Below are positions 1 through 5,885 of a stretch of DNA of 23,857 nt, piece by piece. The stretch comes from a virus, in the IMG/VR virus record IMGVR_UViG_3300040815_001067, positions 1 to 23,857 of that record. The stretch is one strand, 5' to 3'. The notes below the pieces were generated by a model, which saw nothing but the letters and a program-made list of their open reading frames with translations, made no database searches and was not told where the DNA came from. A program made the translations under genes and the position numbers. Each line of letters starts with the position of its first letter. Position 1 is the stretch's first letter.

Positions 1-500
1 GTGCTGGTGCTTCCTAACGATCTAAATGCTTGAGAATTTTCCAGCATTAACTTAGTTACATCATCTGTACTAAGTCCTAGTTCATTCAAAGATGCTATCT
101 GCTGTATTGTATTACCTGAAAGAGCTAAACCTGATTGGCTAAGAGTGTTTAATGATGTGCCTAACCTTGTTAAACTTGCTGTAGTAACTGCGGCGGCTGT
201 TCCAAGTGTCAGCAAAGCAACACCTACAGTTTTGTCTACAACTTTACCTATGAATTCACCAGCTCTATCGCCAACTTGTTCACTAGAATTTTTAAAGGCC
301 TTTCCTGCTTGTTCTAGATTGTCTCCTAAATCACCAAGACCATCACTTAGATCTCTGAACGCTTGTTCTGTCTTCTTTTGCTGTTCTTTAGATTGTTTTC
401 CTGTTAAGGCTGTTACTAATCGCTGTAACGTACTTTCAGTGGCCCATTCGGGTACCACTCTCTGGTTACCTCCGCCATCTTCAAAAGTAATATCTGCCAT
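1..500 (-). CDS. Tail/tape-measure-like structural protein, N-terminal part (runs off left edge)
   Basis: Open minus-strand frame of 166 codons from an ATG at 500 to the left edge, with no stop. It begins MADITFEDGGGNQRVVPEW, then a charged, Gln/Lys/Glu-rich helical stretch (about residues 35-75), an Ala/Thr/Val-rich hydrophobic segment (about 90-112) and a Ser/Leu-rich helical part. This mix resembles the N-terminus of phage tape-measure or other long tail proteins, but I do not recognise a specific motif. A late-promoter-like motif on the same strand (570-578) and a divergent gp26-like gene support a structural role. A purine-rich stretch (AGGAATTTAGG) precedes the start. The function is inferred from composition and context, so it could be another virion protein. 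Confidence 0.6.
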   Translation of the reverse strand, partial: MADITFEDGGGNQRVVPEWATESTLQRLVTALTGKQSKEQQKKTEQAFRDLSDGLGDLGDNLEQAGKAFKNSSEQVGDRAGEFIGKVVDKTVGVALLTLGTAAAVTTASLTRLGTSLNTLSQSGLALSGNTIQQIASLNELGLSTDDVTKLMLENSQAFRSLGSTS

Positions 501-534
501 TTACCTAAATTCCTATAAACACTAGTTTTAATGA

Positions 535-543
535 TGATAAATA
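535..543 (+). promoter_or_regulatory. Late-promoter-like motif TGATAAATA for the gp26-like operon
   Basis: TGATAAATA matches the T4 late -10 consensus TATAAATA in seven of eight positions over its last eight bases. The same nine bases occur at 7910-7918, 15661-15669 and, on the minus strand, 570-578, each in front of a structural transcription unit. By analogy with T4, transcription would start about 6 bases downstream, near 549, giving a leader of roughly 55 nt before the ATG at 605. A weaker ATAAATA copy follows at 553-559. Confidence 0.6.
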
Positions 544-552
544 GTCGTGTGA

Positions 553-576
553 ATAAATATCATATTATATATTTAT
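553..576. repeat. AT-only inverted repeat between the facing late-promoter motifs
   Basis: ATAAATAT (553-560) pairs with ATATTTAT (569-576) around an 8-base loop, nested inside the longer symmetry made by the two nine-base promoter-like motifs. It may be only a by-product of the facing TATA-like elements, or it may be a melting or regulator site. Confidence 0.5.
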
Positions 577-578
577 CA
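570..578 (-). promoter_or_regulatory. Late-promoter-like motif TGATAAATA for the left-edge gene
   Basis: The plus strand reads TATTTATCA, the exact reverse complement of the motif at 535-543. On the minus strand it would start transcription near 564, giving a leader of about 64 nt before the ATG at 500. The two motifs point towards each other across a 26-base gap, so the two divergent transcripts would overlap by about 15 nt at their 5' ends. Confidence 0.5.
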
Positions 579-604
579 TATTAATTAACAGGAGTTTTAA
601 TAGA

Positions 605-1441
605 ATGTCAAATACACCAAATCCTTTAAGCGGTCATTTTAGATCGCCAAAATTGTATGTAAAGATACCATCAGGAGGTAAGTTTTACACATCTGATATT
701 TTAGACTATCCTGATTCAGGTGAACTTCCTATTTTTCCTATGACAGCCAAAGACGAGCTTATTATGAAAAACCCGGATGCTTTACTTAATGGAGAAGCAA
801 TAAATCAACTAATATCTAGTTGCGTACCAAATGTTAAAAAAGTAAATCAACTTATTTCAAATGACGTTGATGTACTATTAGTTGCAATCCAAGGCGCAAC
901 ACATGGAGACGATATAGAAGTATCAACTCCTTGTCCTACTTGTGAAGAAACGATTTCAGGCGTAGCAAGTGTCGAGGGTGCTATAGAAACTATGGCTATT
1001 TTAGATGAAGTTTACACAGTTAAATTTGAAGATTTAGAAATAGAAATAAAACCATTTAAGTATGAAAACACAATTACGGCAGGTATTGCCAGTTTTCAGA
1101 GCACAAGAAGTTTGCAGGCACTCGCAGATATACCAGATGATATGGATAAATTAAAAGTTTTTAATGAAAACTTTATGAGGATGGCAGATATGAACTACAC
1201 ATTGATAGTAGATGCTGTACATTCTATAAAAATAGAAGATAACATTGTTACAGACCGTGGCCATATAAGAGAGTTTTTAGATAACTGTGAAGCATCAATT
1301 GGAAATGCTATAGAACAGCAAGTTACAGAAATTAATAAAATAGGTATCAATAAATCAATGCAATTTGAATGTGAGGAATGCAATGAAACCTTTGAAGCAC
1401 CTATATCGTTCGATCCTGTAAATTTTTTCACGGCTTCCTAG
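605..1441 (+). CDS. 26: gp26-like baseplate hub / tail assembly protein (zero-frame product)
   Basis: A 278-aa protein starting PLSGHFRSPKLYVKIPSGG, the typical opening of the T4 gp26-type baseplate family of marine T4-like phages, where gp26 helps to assemble the central hub. Two CxxC pairs (C110/C113 and C256/C259) could bind one zinc ion. The middle (about 40-100 and 140-245) is predicted helical and acidic. The start at 605 follows AGGAG (590-594). The frame ends at TAG 1439-1441, six codons after a T_TTT_TTC heptamer. An open -1 frame continues past the stop, so a longer fusion is probably also made. T4 gp26 is about 208 aa, so this version is longer. The family call rests on pattern recognition and on position next to tail genes. 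Confidence 0.7.
   Translation: MSNTPNPLSGHFRSPKLYVKIPSGGKFYTSDILDYPDSGELPIFPMTAKDELIMKNPDALLNGEAINQLISSCVPNVKKVNQLISNDVDVLLVAIQGATHGDDIEVSTPCPTCEETISGVASVEGAIETMAILDEVYTVKFEDLEIEIKPFKYENTITAGIASFQSTRSLQALADIPDDMDKLKVFNENFMRMADMNYTLIVDAVHSIKIEDNIVTDRGHIREFLDNCEASIGNAIEQQVTEINKIGINKSMQFECEECNETFEAPISFDPVNFFTAS
1423..1429 (+). promoter_or_regulatory. Candidate -1 programmed ribosomal frameshift site (T_TTT_TTC)
   Basis: The zero frame reads AAT TTT TTC ACG GCT TCC TAG, so T1423-C1429 is a canonical X_XXY_YYZ slippery heptamer. Immediately downstream is a GC-rich hairpin (CGGC 1431-1434 plus CCT 1437-1439 against AGG 1444-1446 plus GCCG 1447-1450, with a 2-base bulge), followed by a second hairpin at 1451-1472 (8 pairs with one mismatch). 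Slippage gives a product open to TAA at 1660-1662. The first stem begins only 1 nt after the heptamer, closer than usual, so the second hairpin or a pseudoknot may be the actual stimulator. Confidence 0.65.
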
Positions 1442-1662
1442 CAAGGGCCGAACCTGAGGAAATCCTCAAGTTCCTAGAGAAGCTCAAAAAAGACTCAGAG
1501 GCCATATTTAAAAACATTATGGAAACTCTGATTTACTCAGAAGGAAAAGTAACTTATGCAGAACTTTGGGGCATGAGTCCTTATGAAAGAAACATGTATG
1601 TAAAAACATTAAATAATTACTTTAAAAAGAAAAATAATCAATCTGGCACAGAAGATTTATAA
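1429..1662 (+). CDS. -1 frame extension of the gp26-like protein (gp51-like / tail chaperone-like C-terminal part)
   Basis: Reading on from the slippery site in the -1 frame gives 77 codons to TAA at 1660-1662, for a fusion of about 352 aa. The extension begins HGFLARAEPEEILKFLEKL and is charged and helical, with a conserved-looking TYAELWGMSPYERNMYV near its end. It has no convincing start of its own: the first ATG (1519) lacks a ribosome binding site and would drop the first third. Its stop overlaps the next gene's ATG by one base (TAATG), which argues that this frame is translated. In T4, gene 51 follows gene 26 and both act in hub assembly. Many other long-tailed phages make a paired tail-assembly chaperone by the same -1 shift. 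Equating this extension with gp51 is an inference. Confidence 0.65.
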   Translation, partial: HGFLARAEPEEILKFLEKLKKDSEAIFKNIMETLIYSEGKVTYAELWGMSPYERNMYVKTLNNYFKKKNNQSGTEDL

Positions 1663-2084
1663 TGAGCTGGTACTATAATAATAAAGAAGTTACGGAATTA
1701 CCTGAAGACTGCGAAGCATTTGTTTACTTAATAACAAATTTAACTAACGACAAAAAGTATGTTGGCAAAAAGTTAGCAAAATTTAAAACAACCAAACCAC
1801 CTCTAAAAGGAAAAAAGAACAAACGTCGTGGCACTAAAGAAAGTGACTGGCGTACTTATTGGGGTAGTAGTGATCATTTAAACAATGATGTTGTAGAGCT
1901 AGGAGAGGATAAGTTTCGTAGAGAAATATTGTATTATTGTCCTAGTAGAGGAGTAGCAAGTTACATAGAAGCCCGAGAGCAATTTGAAAGGCGAGTACTT
2001 GAAACTGATGACTATTATAACGGAATTATCAACGTCAGAGTAGGTGGTTCAAAAATCCTTAAAGAGGCCTTAAAGACCTTATAA
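1662..2084 (+). CDS. GIY-YIG family endonuclease (free-standing, homing-type)
   Basis: A 140-aa protein. The GIY-YIG signature appears as VYLITN (residues 21-26) and YVGKK (33-37). Other family residues fit: Arg86/87, a likely catalytic Glu103 in YIEAREQFERR, and Asn120 in DDYYN. Segment SDWRTYWGSSDHL (61-73) matches the SegE-like phage nucleases, which cut double-stranded DNA and often spread themselves by homing. No separate DNA-binding domain is visible beyond a Lys/Arg-rich loop (about 38-60). The ATG overlaps the stop of the frameshifted frame (TAATG), so it is translationally coupled to the tail-assembly gene and would be expressed late. It is followed by 474 bases with no gene. The active-site reading is from pattern, not structure. 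Confidence 0.8.
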   Translation: MSWYYNNKEVTELPEDCEAFVYLITNLTNDKKYVGKKLAKFKTTKPPLKGKKNKRRGTKESDWRTYWGSSDHLNNDVVELGEDKFRREILYYCPSRGVASYIEAREQFERRVLETDDYYNGIINVRVGGSKILKEALKTL

Positions 2085-2407
2085 GTAGGTGTGTTAAAAC
2101 GCAAGTTAGAACACAATTCACATCAAGGCATATCATAGGCACACATAGGACTATACACCGGCCCCAACCGAGGCTATAATTCGGACTCTTCGACAATCCA
2201 GTAATCCTGGTGCGAGATTTAGAGATGTATAGCGGCAAAGATACAAACACACGACAATCAGTATTAAAAGGATGTAGGCAATGAGAAAAAGCAACCTACA
2301 AACAGTATAACTAAACGTAACTAGGTTATAGTGTTTCCGTGAGATGAGACGGTAGTGTATGGGGACAGAAGGCTCACTGGTTCCTAATAGCACCCGAGTT
2401 TACGATG

Positions 2408-2422
2408 ACGATGACCCATCGT
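2408..2422. repeat. Perfect 6-bp hairpin (ACGATG / CATCGT)
   Basis: ACGATG at 2408-2413 pairs with CATCGT at 2417-2422 around the 3-base loop ACC. It is preceded by another GATGACGATGAC-like repeat unit and lies just ahead of the longer hairpin at 2428-2454 in the gene-free region. Confidence 0.6.
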
Positions 2423-2427
2423 GATGA

Positions 2428-2454
2428 CATATTCTCCTTTATAGGAGAATTATG
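2428..2454. repeat. 11-bp hairpin with one bulged base
   Basis: ATTCTCCT (2431-2438) pairs perfectly with AGGAGAAT (2443-2450) around loop TTAT. CAT (2428-2430) and ATG (2452-2454) extend it past a single bulged T. No T-run follows on either strand, so it does not look like a simple intrinsic terminator. On either strand the stem contains AGGAG, which could be a hidden ribosome binding site or just chance. Confidence 0.6.
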
Positions 2455-2542
2455 ACTCTTACCTTCGTGATAACGGTTAAACCTAAAAAACTTTAAGTCG
2501 AGTAAATGAGTTGAGTGAAACGAAACGAATTAACGAAGACTT

Positions 2543-2560
2543 AAAAAGTCCGAAGGACTT
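2543..2560 (-). terminator. Intrinsic terminator of the 55-47-46 operon
   Basis: Read on the minus strand: stem AAGTCC / GGACTT (2560-2555 with 2551-2546), loop TTC, then TTTTT. The loop is closed by a C-G pair in a CTTCGG context, typical of very stable phage hairpins. It begins inside the stop codon of the last operon gene (2559-2561), so transcription would end right after that gene. Confidence 0.6.
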
Positions 2561-3341
2561 AATAACATGTAACACTATGGAAATATTGGTATTTCGCAAT
2601 AGTTTCTAAATCTGGTTCATGTGTTAGTTTGCCTAATGGAATATGTCCTATAGAAAGTCTTTTGTCGTCTATTGGATAAGGCAGTTTGTTATTAACTTTG
2701 ACGCACCATCTTTTAATGTCTTTAACGACTTTCTCATGATTATCAACATACAGATTCCTACCAAACCAAGCCACAAGGTCATTCTTTAGTATAGACGTGG
2801 GTACAATATGATTTGCAGGTATGTCCACATCATTATCTATTGCTAGTTCCATAATGTGTTTACCTACATGTGGGTAATTCATATACAAATGGTTTTTAAG
2901 CCTTGTGGGAGAAAAAAGATCATAATCTTCTTCCAGCAATGGCTCTCCCTCACAATGTGAACAAGTTAAAAATCTTTTATTTTGATATCTAGTGATATCT
3001 TCTAAATGGTGCAAGTGATAATTAAACATACTCCACCAGTGAAGTAACTCGCCGGTACTCTGCTTTACATTATCAGGGAAGGCAATATGAAGTTTATTTA
3101 GGTCATTGACCCAATCTAAAGGCATGTCTGGATCTAGTTCTTTAATTTTTTGAATAGATTTATTTAACTGTGCTTTTACATCTTCTTCAGTTTCACCAAA
3201 ATTATAAAACTGTGTTCTGCTCACATACTCAAAATCATTTTCCTGAAAACGTTCCCATATACGTTTTGCAACACGATTATCGAAAAGCTCGTAAGTAAGA
3301 GTATAATCTTTGTTATGCCCTAAATGGATATCTATTTTCAT
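2559..3341 (-). CDS. Conserved phage protein of unknown function, paralogue B (260 aa)
   Basis: I do not recognise a function. The protein opens MKIDIHLGHNKDYTLTYEL and shares with the upstream neighbour the blocks FDNxVAxxIWxR, FYxFGE, EPLxxxDYDLF, YMNYPHxGKHIM, IPxxxIxPTSxLK, NKLPYPIDDK and IPLGxLTHEPD, so the two are tandem paralogues. It differs in the middle, where it has LLHWWSMFNYHLHHLED and a CSHC pair (about residues 127-130) that could bind metal. No membrane segment or signal peptide is visible. Its ATG overlaps the neighbour's stop (ATGA), and a terminator overlaps its own stop, making it the last gene of the 55-47-46 operon. The operon suggests a role in DNA metabolism or the early/late switch, but this is only context. 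Confidence 0.75.
   Translation of the reverse strand: MKIDIHLGHNKDYTLTYELFDNRVAKRIWERFQENDFEYVSRTQFYNFGETEEDVKAQLNKSIQKIKELDPDMPLDWVNDLNKLHIAFPDNVKQSTGELLHWWSMFNYHLHHLEDITRYQNKRFLTCSHCEGEPLLEEDYDLFSPTRLKNHLYMNYPHVGKHIMELAIDNDVDIPANHIVPTSILKNDLVAWFGRNLYVDNHEKVVKDIKRWCVKVNNKLPYPIDDKRLSIGHIPLGKLTHEPDLETIAKYQYFHSVTCY
3290..3332. repeat. 43-bp direct repeat, copy 1 (5' end of paralogue B)
   Basis: These 43 bases are identical to 4078-4120 and encode, on the minus strand, the shared segment from DIHLGHNKDYTL to about the Tyr-Glu that follows. The rest of the two genes has diverged well below this, so the perfect stretch stands out. Confidence 0.9.
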
Positions 3342-4129
3342 GATGCTTTTACTGAATGAACAACATTGTGTCTTTTTATTTCTAATAAATCTGGTTCGTG
3401 TGTTAATCTGCCTAGTGGAATGTTACCAATAGCAAGTTTTTTATCATCTATTGGATACGGAAGTTTATTGTGTATTTTTGCAAGAAATCTATTTAAGTTT
3501 TTTAAATATGTTTTTCCTGCTAAAACGTCTTCGTCTAACCAACAAACAAAATTACTTTTTAAAACAGAAGTAGGAATTATTTGTTCTTTAGGTATGTTAA
3601 TATCTCCAGAATTAAATATTCCCATAATATGTTTACCTATATGTGGATAATTCATATATAACCAATTTTTCCTCATGTTAGGGTCAAACAGGTCATAATC
3701 TTTGTCCACTAAAGGCTCTCCTGTATCTTCCGTGTTTACTAAAATTTTAGTATTATTAGTTCCCTTTAAACTATTTAAATGAATAATAGATTTATTTAAA
3801 TTTTGTAATAGAGTTTGTACTTTTTGCGAGGGATACTTTTCCGATAAAAGTTTATTATGAAGTGATACATACAAATTATGTAGGTAATTTAAATCATTGC
3901 TCAGTACTTTTAAATCAGGAATTTTTAATTTAAGCTCAGCAATACAATTATTTAAATTCTTTTCTATATCTTTGGAAGATTCTCCAAATCCGTAAAATAG
4001 ACTACTTTGAGATACAGGAAAATTTTTATTATTAAGTCGCTTCCATATCTTTGATGCGACATTATTATCAAAAAGTTCGTAAGTAAGAGTATAATCTTTG
4101 TTATGCCCTAAATGGATATCAACCAACAT
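3338..4129 (-). CDS. Conserved phage protein of unknown function, paralogue A (263 aa)
   Basis: Tandem paralogue of the 2559-3341 gene, with the same block order: DIHLGHNKDYTL at the N-terminus, FYGFGES near 50, DYDLFDP near 145, LYMNYPHIGKHIMG near 160, NKLPYPIDDK and IPLGRLTHEPD near the C-terminus. The middle (about 60-130) is a Leu/Asn/Lys-rich helical region without the CSHC pair of its sister. I chose the ATG at 4129 (MLVDIHLGHNK) because it aligns with the sister's start and overlaps the end of gene 46 by 11 bases. A longer reading from 4162 would add 11 residues with no counterpart. The function is unknown; co-transcription with 46/47 suggests nucleic-acid metabolism. Confidence 0.75.
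   Translation of the reverse strand: MLVDIHLGHNKDYTLTYELFDNNVASKIWKRLNNKNFPVSQSSLFYGFGESSKDIEKNLNNCIAELKLKIPDLKVLSNDLNYLHNLYVSLHNKLLSEKYPSQKVQTLLQNLNKSIIHLNSLKGTNNTKILVNTEDTGEPLVDKDYDLFDPNMRKNWLYMNYPHIGKHIMGIFNSGDINIPKEQIIPTSVLKSNFVCWLDEDVLAGKTYLKNLNRFLAKIHNKLPYPIDDKKLAIGNIPLGRLTHEPDLLEIKRHNVVHSVKAS
4078..4120. repeat. 43-bp direct repeat, copy 2 (5' end of paralogue A)
   Basis: Identical to 3290-3332 and spaced 788 bases from it, about one gene length. It is the conserved start of the duplicated gene. The pair could recombine to delete or re-duplicate one gene. Confidence 0.9.
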
Positions 4130-5885
4130 ACTCAGTATCTGTATTATAACTCGTAAACCCACCTTCTTTTACGACTGTTAATACATTGTTTACACGACCA
4201 ACTAGTTCTTCTTTATGTGATATTAACATAATGTTCTTACCTTGTTCACGATGCATTTTCTTTAGTACAGCAAGTGCATTTTCAACACCCATACTATCCA
4301 TACCACTATCAACAAGTTCATCAATACACATTAGGTTCATAGGTCTGTTTAAACTTTCGTACATATCTCTAAATGCCCAACTTAAACCAAGTATAAGCCT
4401 ATTACGTTCGCCTCTACTTAAATTATCAAAGTCTAAGTCTCTGCCATATTCTGTAATTTCTACACCTAAGTCATTACTAAACTTTACATCATGTGGCAGA
4501 CCAAGTTTGTCTAAATAGTACCCAAGTCTGTGGTTCATATATGCAATATTTTGGTCAATAATTTTCTTTCTGATAAAACTATCCTTGCTAGTAAGAAGTT
4601 TGTATAAAAAGTCTTGATGCTCTTGTAAATGAGTTAGTTCGTTCATTATATCAAAACTAATTTCTTGTATACCTGTTGTACGCAATCCTTCTATTTGTTC
4701 TATATAAGGATTTACTTCTTCTGCTTTATCAGACAATTGGCTATGCATAGTTTCTAAATTATGTTTATGCTGTAATGCCTCTTCTAAAGTGGTATAAGTT
4801 GTTAAAGGATCTTGGTCTATATCAGTAAAATCTTGTACAGCCAATAATACTTCATCATGTCTTTCTACTATTTCTTTATTGTATACTTCTTCAGCAACAA
4901 TTTTATCTTCTACTTCTTTTGTGTATTCTTCATGTGTATCTAAATGAGCAGTAGGTTGTTCACATGCTGGACACACACCTGCTTTTGCACTCTCTAAATC
5001 ACTTTTAAGTTGGTCTAATTTATCATTACTTCTATTTAAACTAGTATCTAATCTTTTTAATTCCGTTTCAAGTGTTAGTTTAGTACTTCTTTTTTCTTTT
5101 AAATCTGTTTTCAATTTATGGTTTTTTAGTTCTTGCTCTATGTCAAGTTTTTCCATATCTACTATTGCTATGCCTAATTCGTTTAATTTATTTTCTTTGT
5201 TTATTTCCCAGGCTTTACTACGACTTTCTATTTCAGTAATGTTTTTTTCTATTCTTTTATTACTTGCCTCTATGGCATTGATCGTAATTTCTTCTTCTTT
5301 AATACTATCTCTAGTAAACTTTTGTCTTTCCTTTAACACTTCTGCTTTAAGAGATAATTCTGTAATACCCAACAACTGCTCAATCATGTCCTTTTGGTCA
5401 TTATTTTTCATAGCAAGGAAAGGTTCAGTATAGGTATTTAATGCAATTAAATGCTTAAACATATTATGTGGAAAGCCTATAATTTTTTCTATCTCTTTTT
5501 GTGTCTCTCTGCTATCGCCTTGTTGTTCTTCACTTATAGCATCTTCGCCATCTATGTAAAACTTTAAAATATTAGGTCTTCTTCCTCTTTCTATTCTGTA
5601 CTTTTTGCCTTGTATTTCAAACTCAACTGTGGTTATCATACCTTTGCCGTTTGTTTTGTTTATAAGGTTATCTTTACGGATATTAGTCAATGCTTCACCG
5701 TACAATGCATAACTGAGTGCATTTATTATAGTAGTTTTGCCAGTACCATTTCTGCTACCGTCTCCGCCCATGTCTAAGTTATGACCTAGTACAAGTGTAA
5801 GTTGGCAGTTATCAAAATTAACTGCCTGTGTGTTGTTGCCAACACTCATAAAGTTTTTTGCTGATACGTTTTTAATCTTTAACAT
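4119..5885 (-). CDS. 46: gp46-like recombination endonuclease subunit (Rad50/SbcC-type ATPase)
   Basis: A 588-aa ABC-type ATPase of the SMC/Rad50 group; T4 gp46 is about 560 aa. Walker A is GSRNGTGKT (43-51), followed by a long charged coiled coil, a zinc-hook motif CPAC (305-308) at its apex, the second coil arm, the ABC signature NLSRGER (488-494), Walker B MNLMCIDEL (516-524, Asp522/Glu523) and a switch His in ISHKEEL (555-561). Every part needed for an active enzyme is present. With gp47 it forms the phage Mre11-Rad50-like complex that processes DNA ends for recombination-dependent replication and host DNA breakdown. Its ATG overlaps the stop of 47 by one base (TAATG), so the two subunits are translationally coupled. 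The next gene starts inside its last codons. Confidence 0.95.
   Translation of the reverse strand: MLKIKNVSAKNFMSVGNNTQAVNFDNCQLTLVLGHNLDMGGDGSRNGTGKTTIINALSYALYGEALTNIRKDNLINKTNGKGMITTVEFEIQGKKYRIERGRRPNILKFYIDGEDAISEEQQGDSRETQKEIEKIIGFPHNMFKHLIALNTYTEPFLAMKNNDQKDMIEQLLGITELSLKAEVLKERQKFTRDSIKEEEITINAIEASNKRIEKNITEIESRSKAWEINKENKLNELGIAIVDMEKLDIEQELKNHKLKTDLKEKRSTKLTLETELKRLDTSLNRSNDKLDQLKSDLESAKAGVCPACEQPTAHLDTHEEYTKEVEDKIVAEEVYNKEIVERHDEVLLAVQDFTDIDQDPLTTYTTLEEALQHKHNLETMHSQLSDKAEEVNPYIEQIEGLRTTGIQEISFDIMNELTHLQEHQDFLYKLLTSKDSFIRKKIIDQNIAYMNHRLGYYLDKLGLPHDVKFSNDLGVEITEYGRDLDFDNLSRGERNRLILGLSWAFRDMYESLNRPMNLMCIDELVDSGMDSMGVENALAVLKKMHREQGKNIMLISHKEELVGRVNNVLTVVKEGGFTSYNTDTEYVG

Larger units (their letters stand above)
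2085..2558. ncRNA. 474-base gene-free region with many hairpins; candidate structured RNA or long 3' UTR
   Basis: No credible gene: the open frames here are short and have no recognisable motifs. A hand count gives about 43% GC for 2101-2400 against about 33% in a gp6 coding stretch. Stems seen: 2151-2157/2226-2232 (7 bp, enclosing 2168-2171/2181-2184 and 2198-2201/2207-2210), 2273-2278/2295-2300, 2337-2340/2349-2352, 2408-2413/2417-2422, 2431-2438/2443-2450, 2492-2499/2538-2545 and 2546-2551/2555-2560. It lies between the 3' ends of two converging genes in a genome where other gene junctions overlap or nearly touch. I recognise no tRNA, tmRNA or group I intron core, and cannot tell the transcribed strand. 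Confidence 0.4.

Noticed and set aside
145-525. Plus-strand 126-codon open frame
   Set aside because: It is antisense to the left-edge tail gene, has a composition unlike a real protein (Ser/Pro/Leu/Cys-rich) and no ribosome binding site. Other antisense frames in the large genes were dropped for the same reason.
1519-1662. Independent small gene starting at ATG 1519
   Set aside because: No ribosome binding site precedes it, and the same frame is open and protein-like for 30 codons upstream back to the slippery site. The frameshift explanation is better.
2151-2232. tRNA gene suggested by a 7-bp closing stem
   Set aside because: The enclosed hairpins do not have tRNA arm sizes, there is no T-loop sequence of the GGTTCGA type, and no proper anticodon arm is seen on either strand.
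2085-2558. Group I intron next to the GIY-YIG gene
   Set aside because: T4 introns often carry GIY-YIG nucleases and a stretch at 2190-2215 faintly resembles part of an intron core. I could not place the paired P7 elements at proper spacing, and no gene appears interrupted.
4130-4162. Longer start for paralogue A at 4162
   Set aside because: The extra 11 residues lie wholly within the end of gene 46 and have no counterpart in the sister protein, which begins at the same point as the ATG at 4129.
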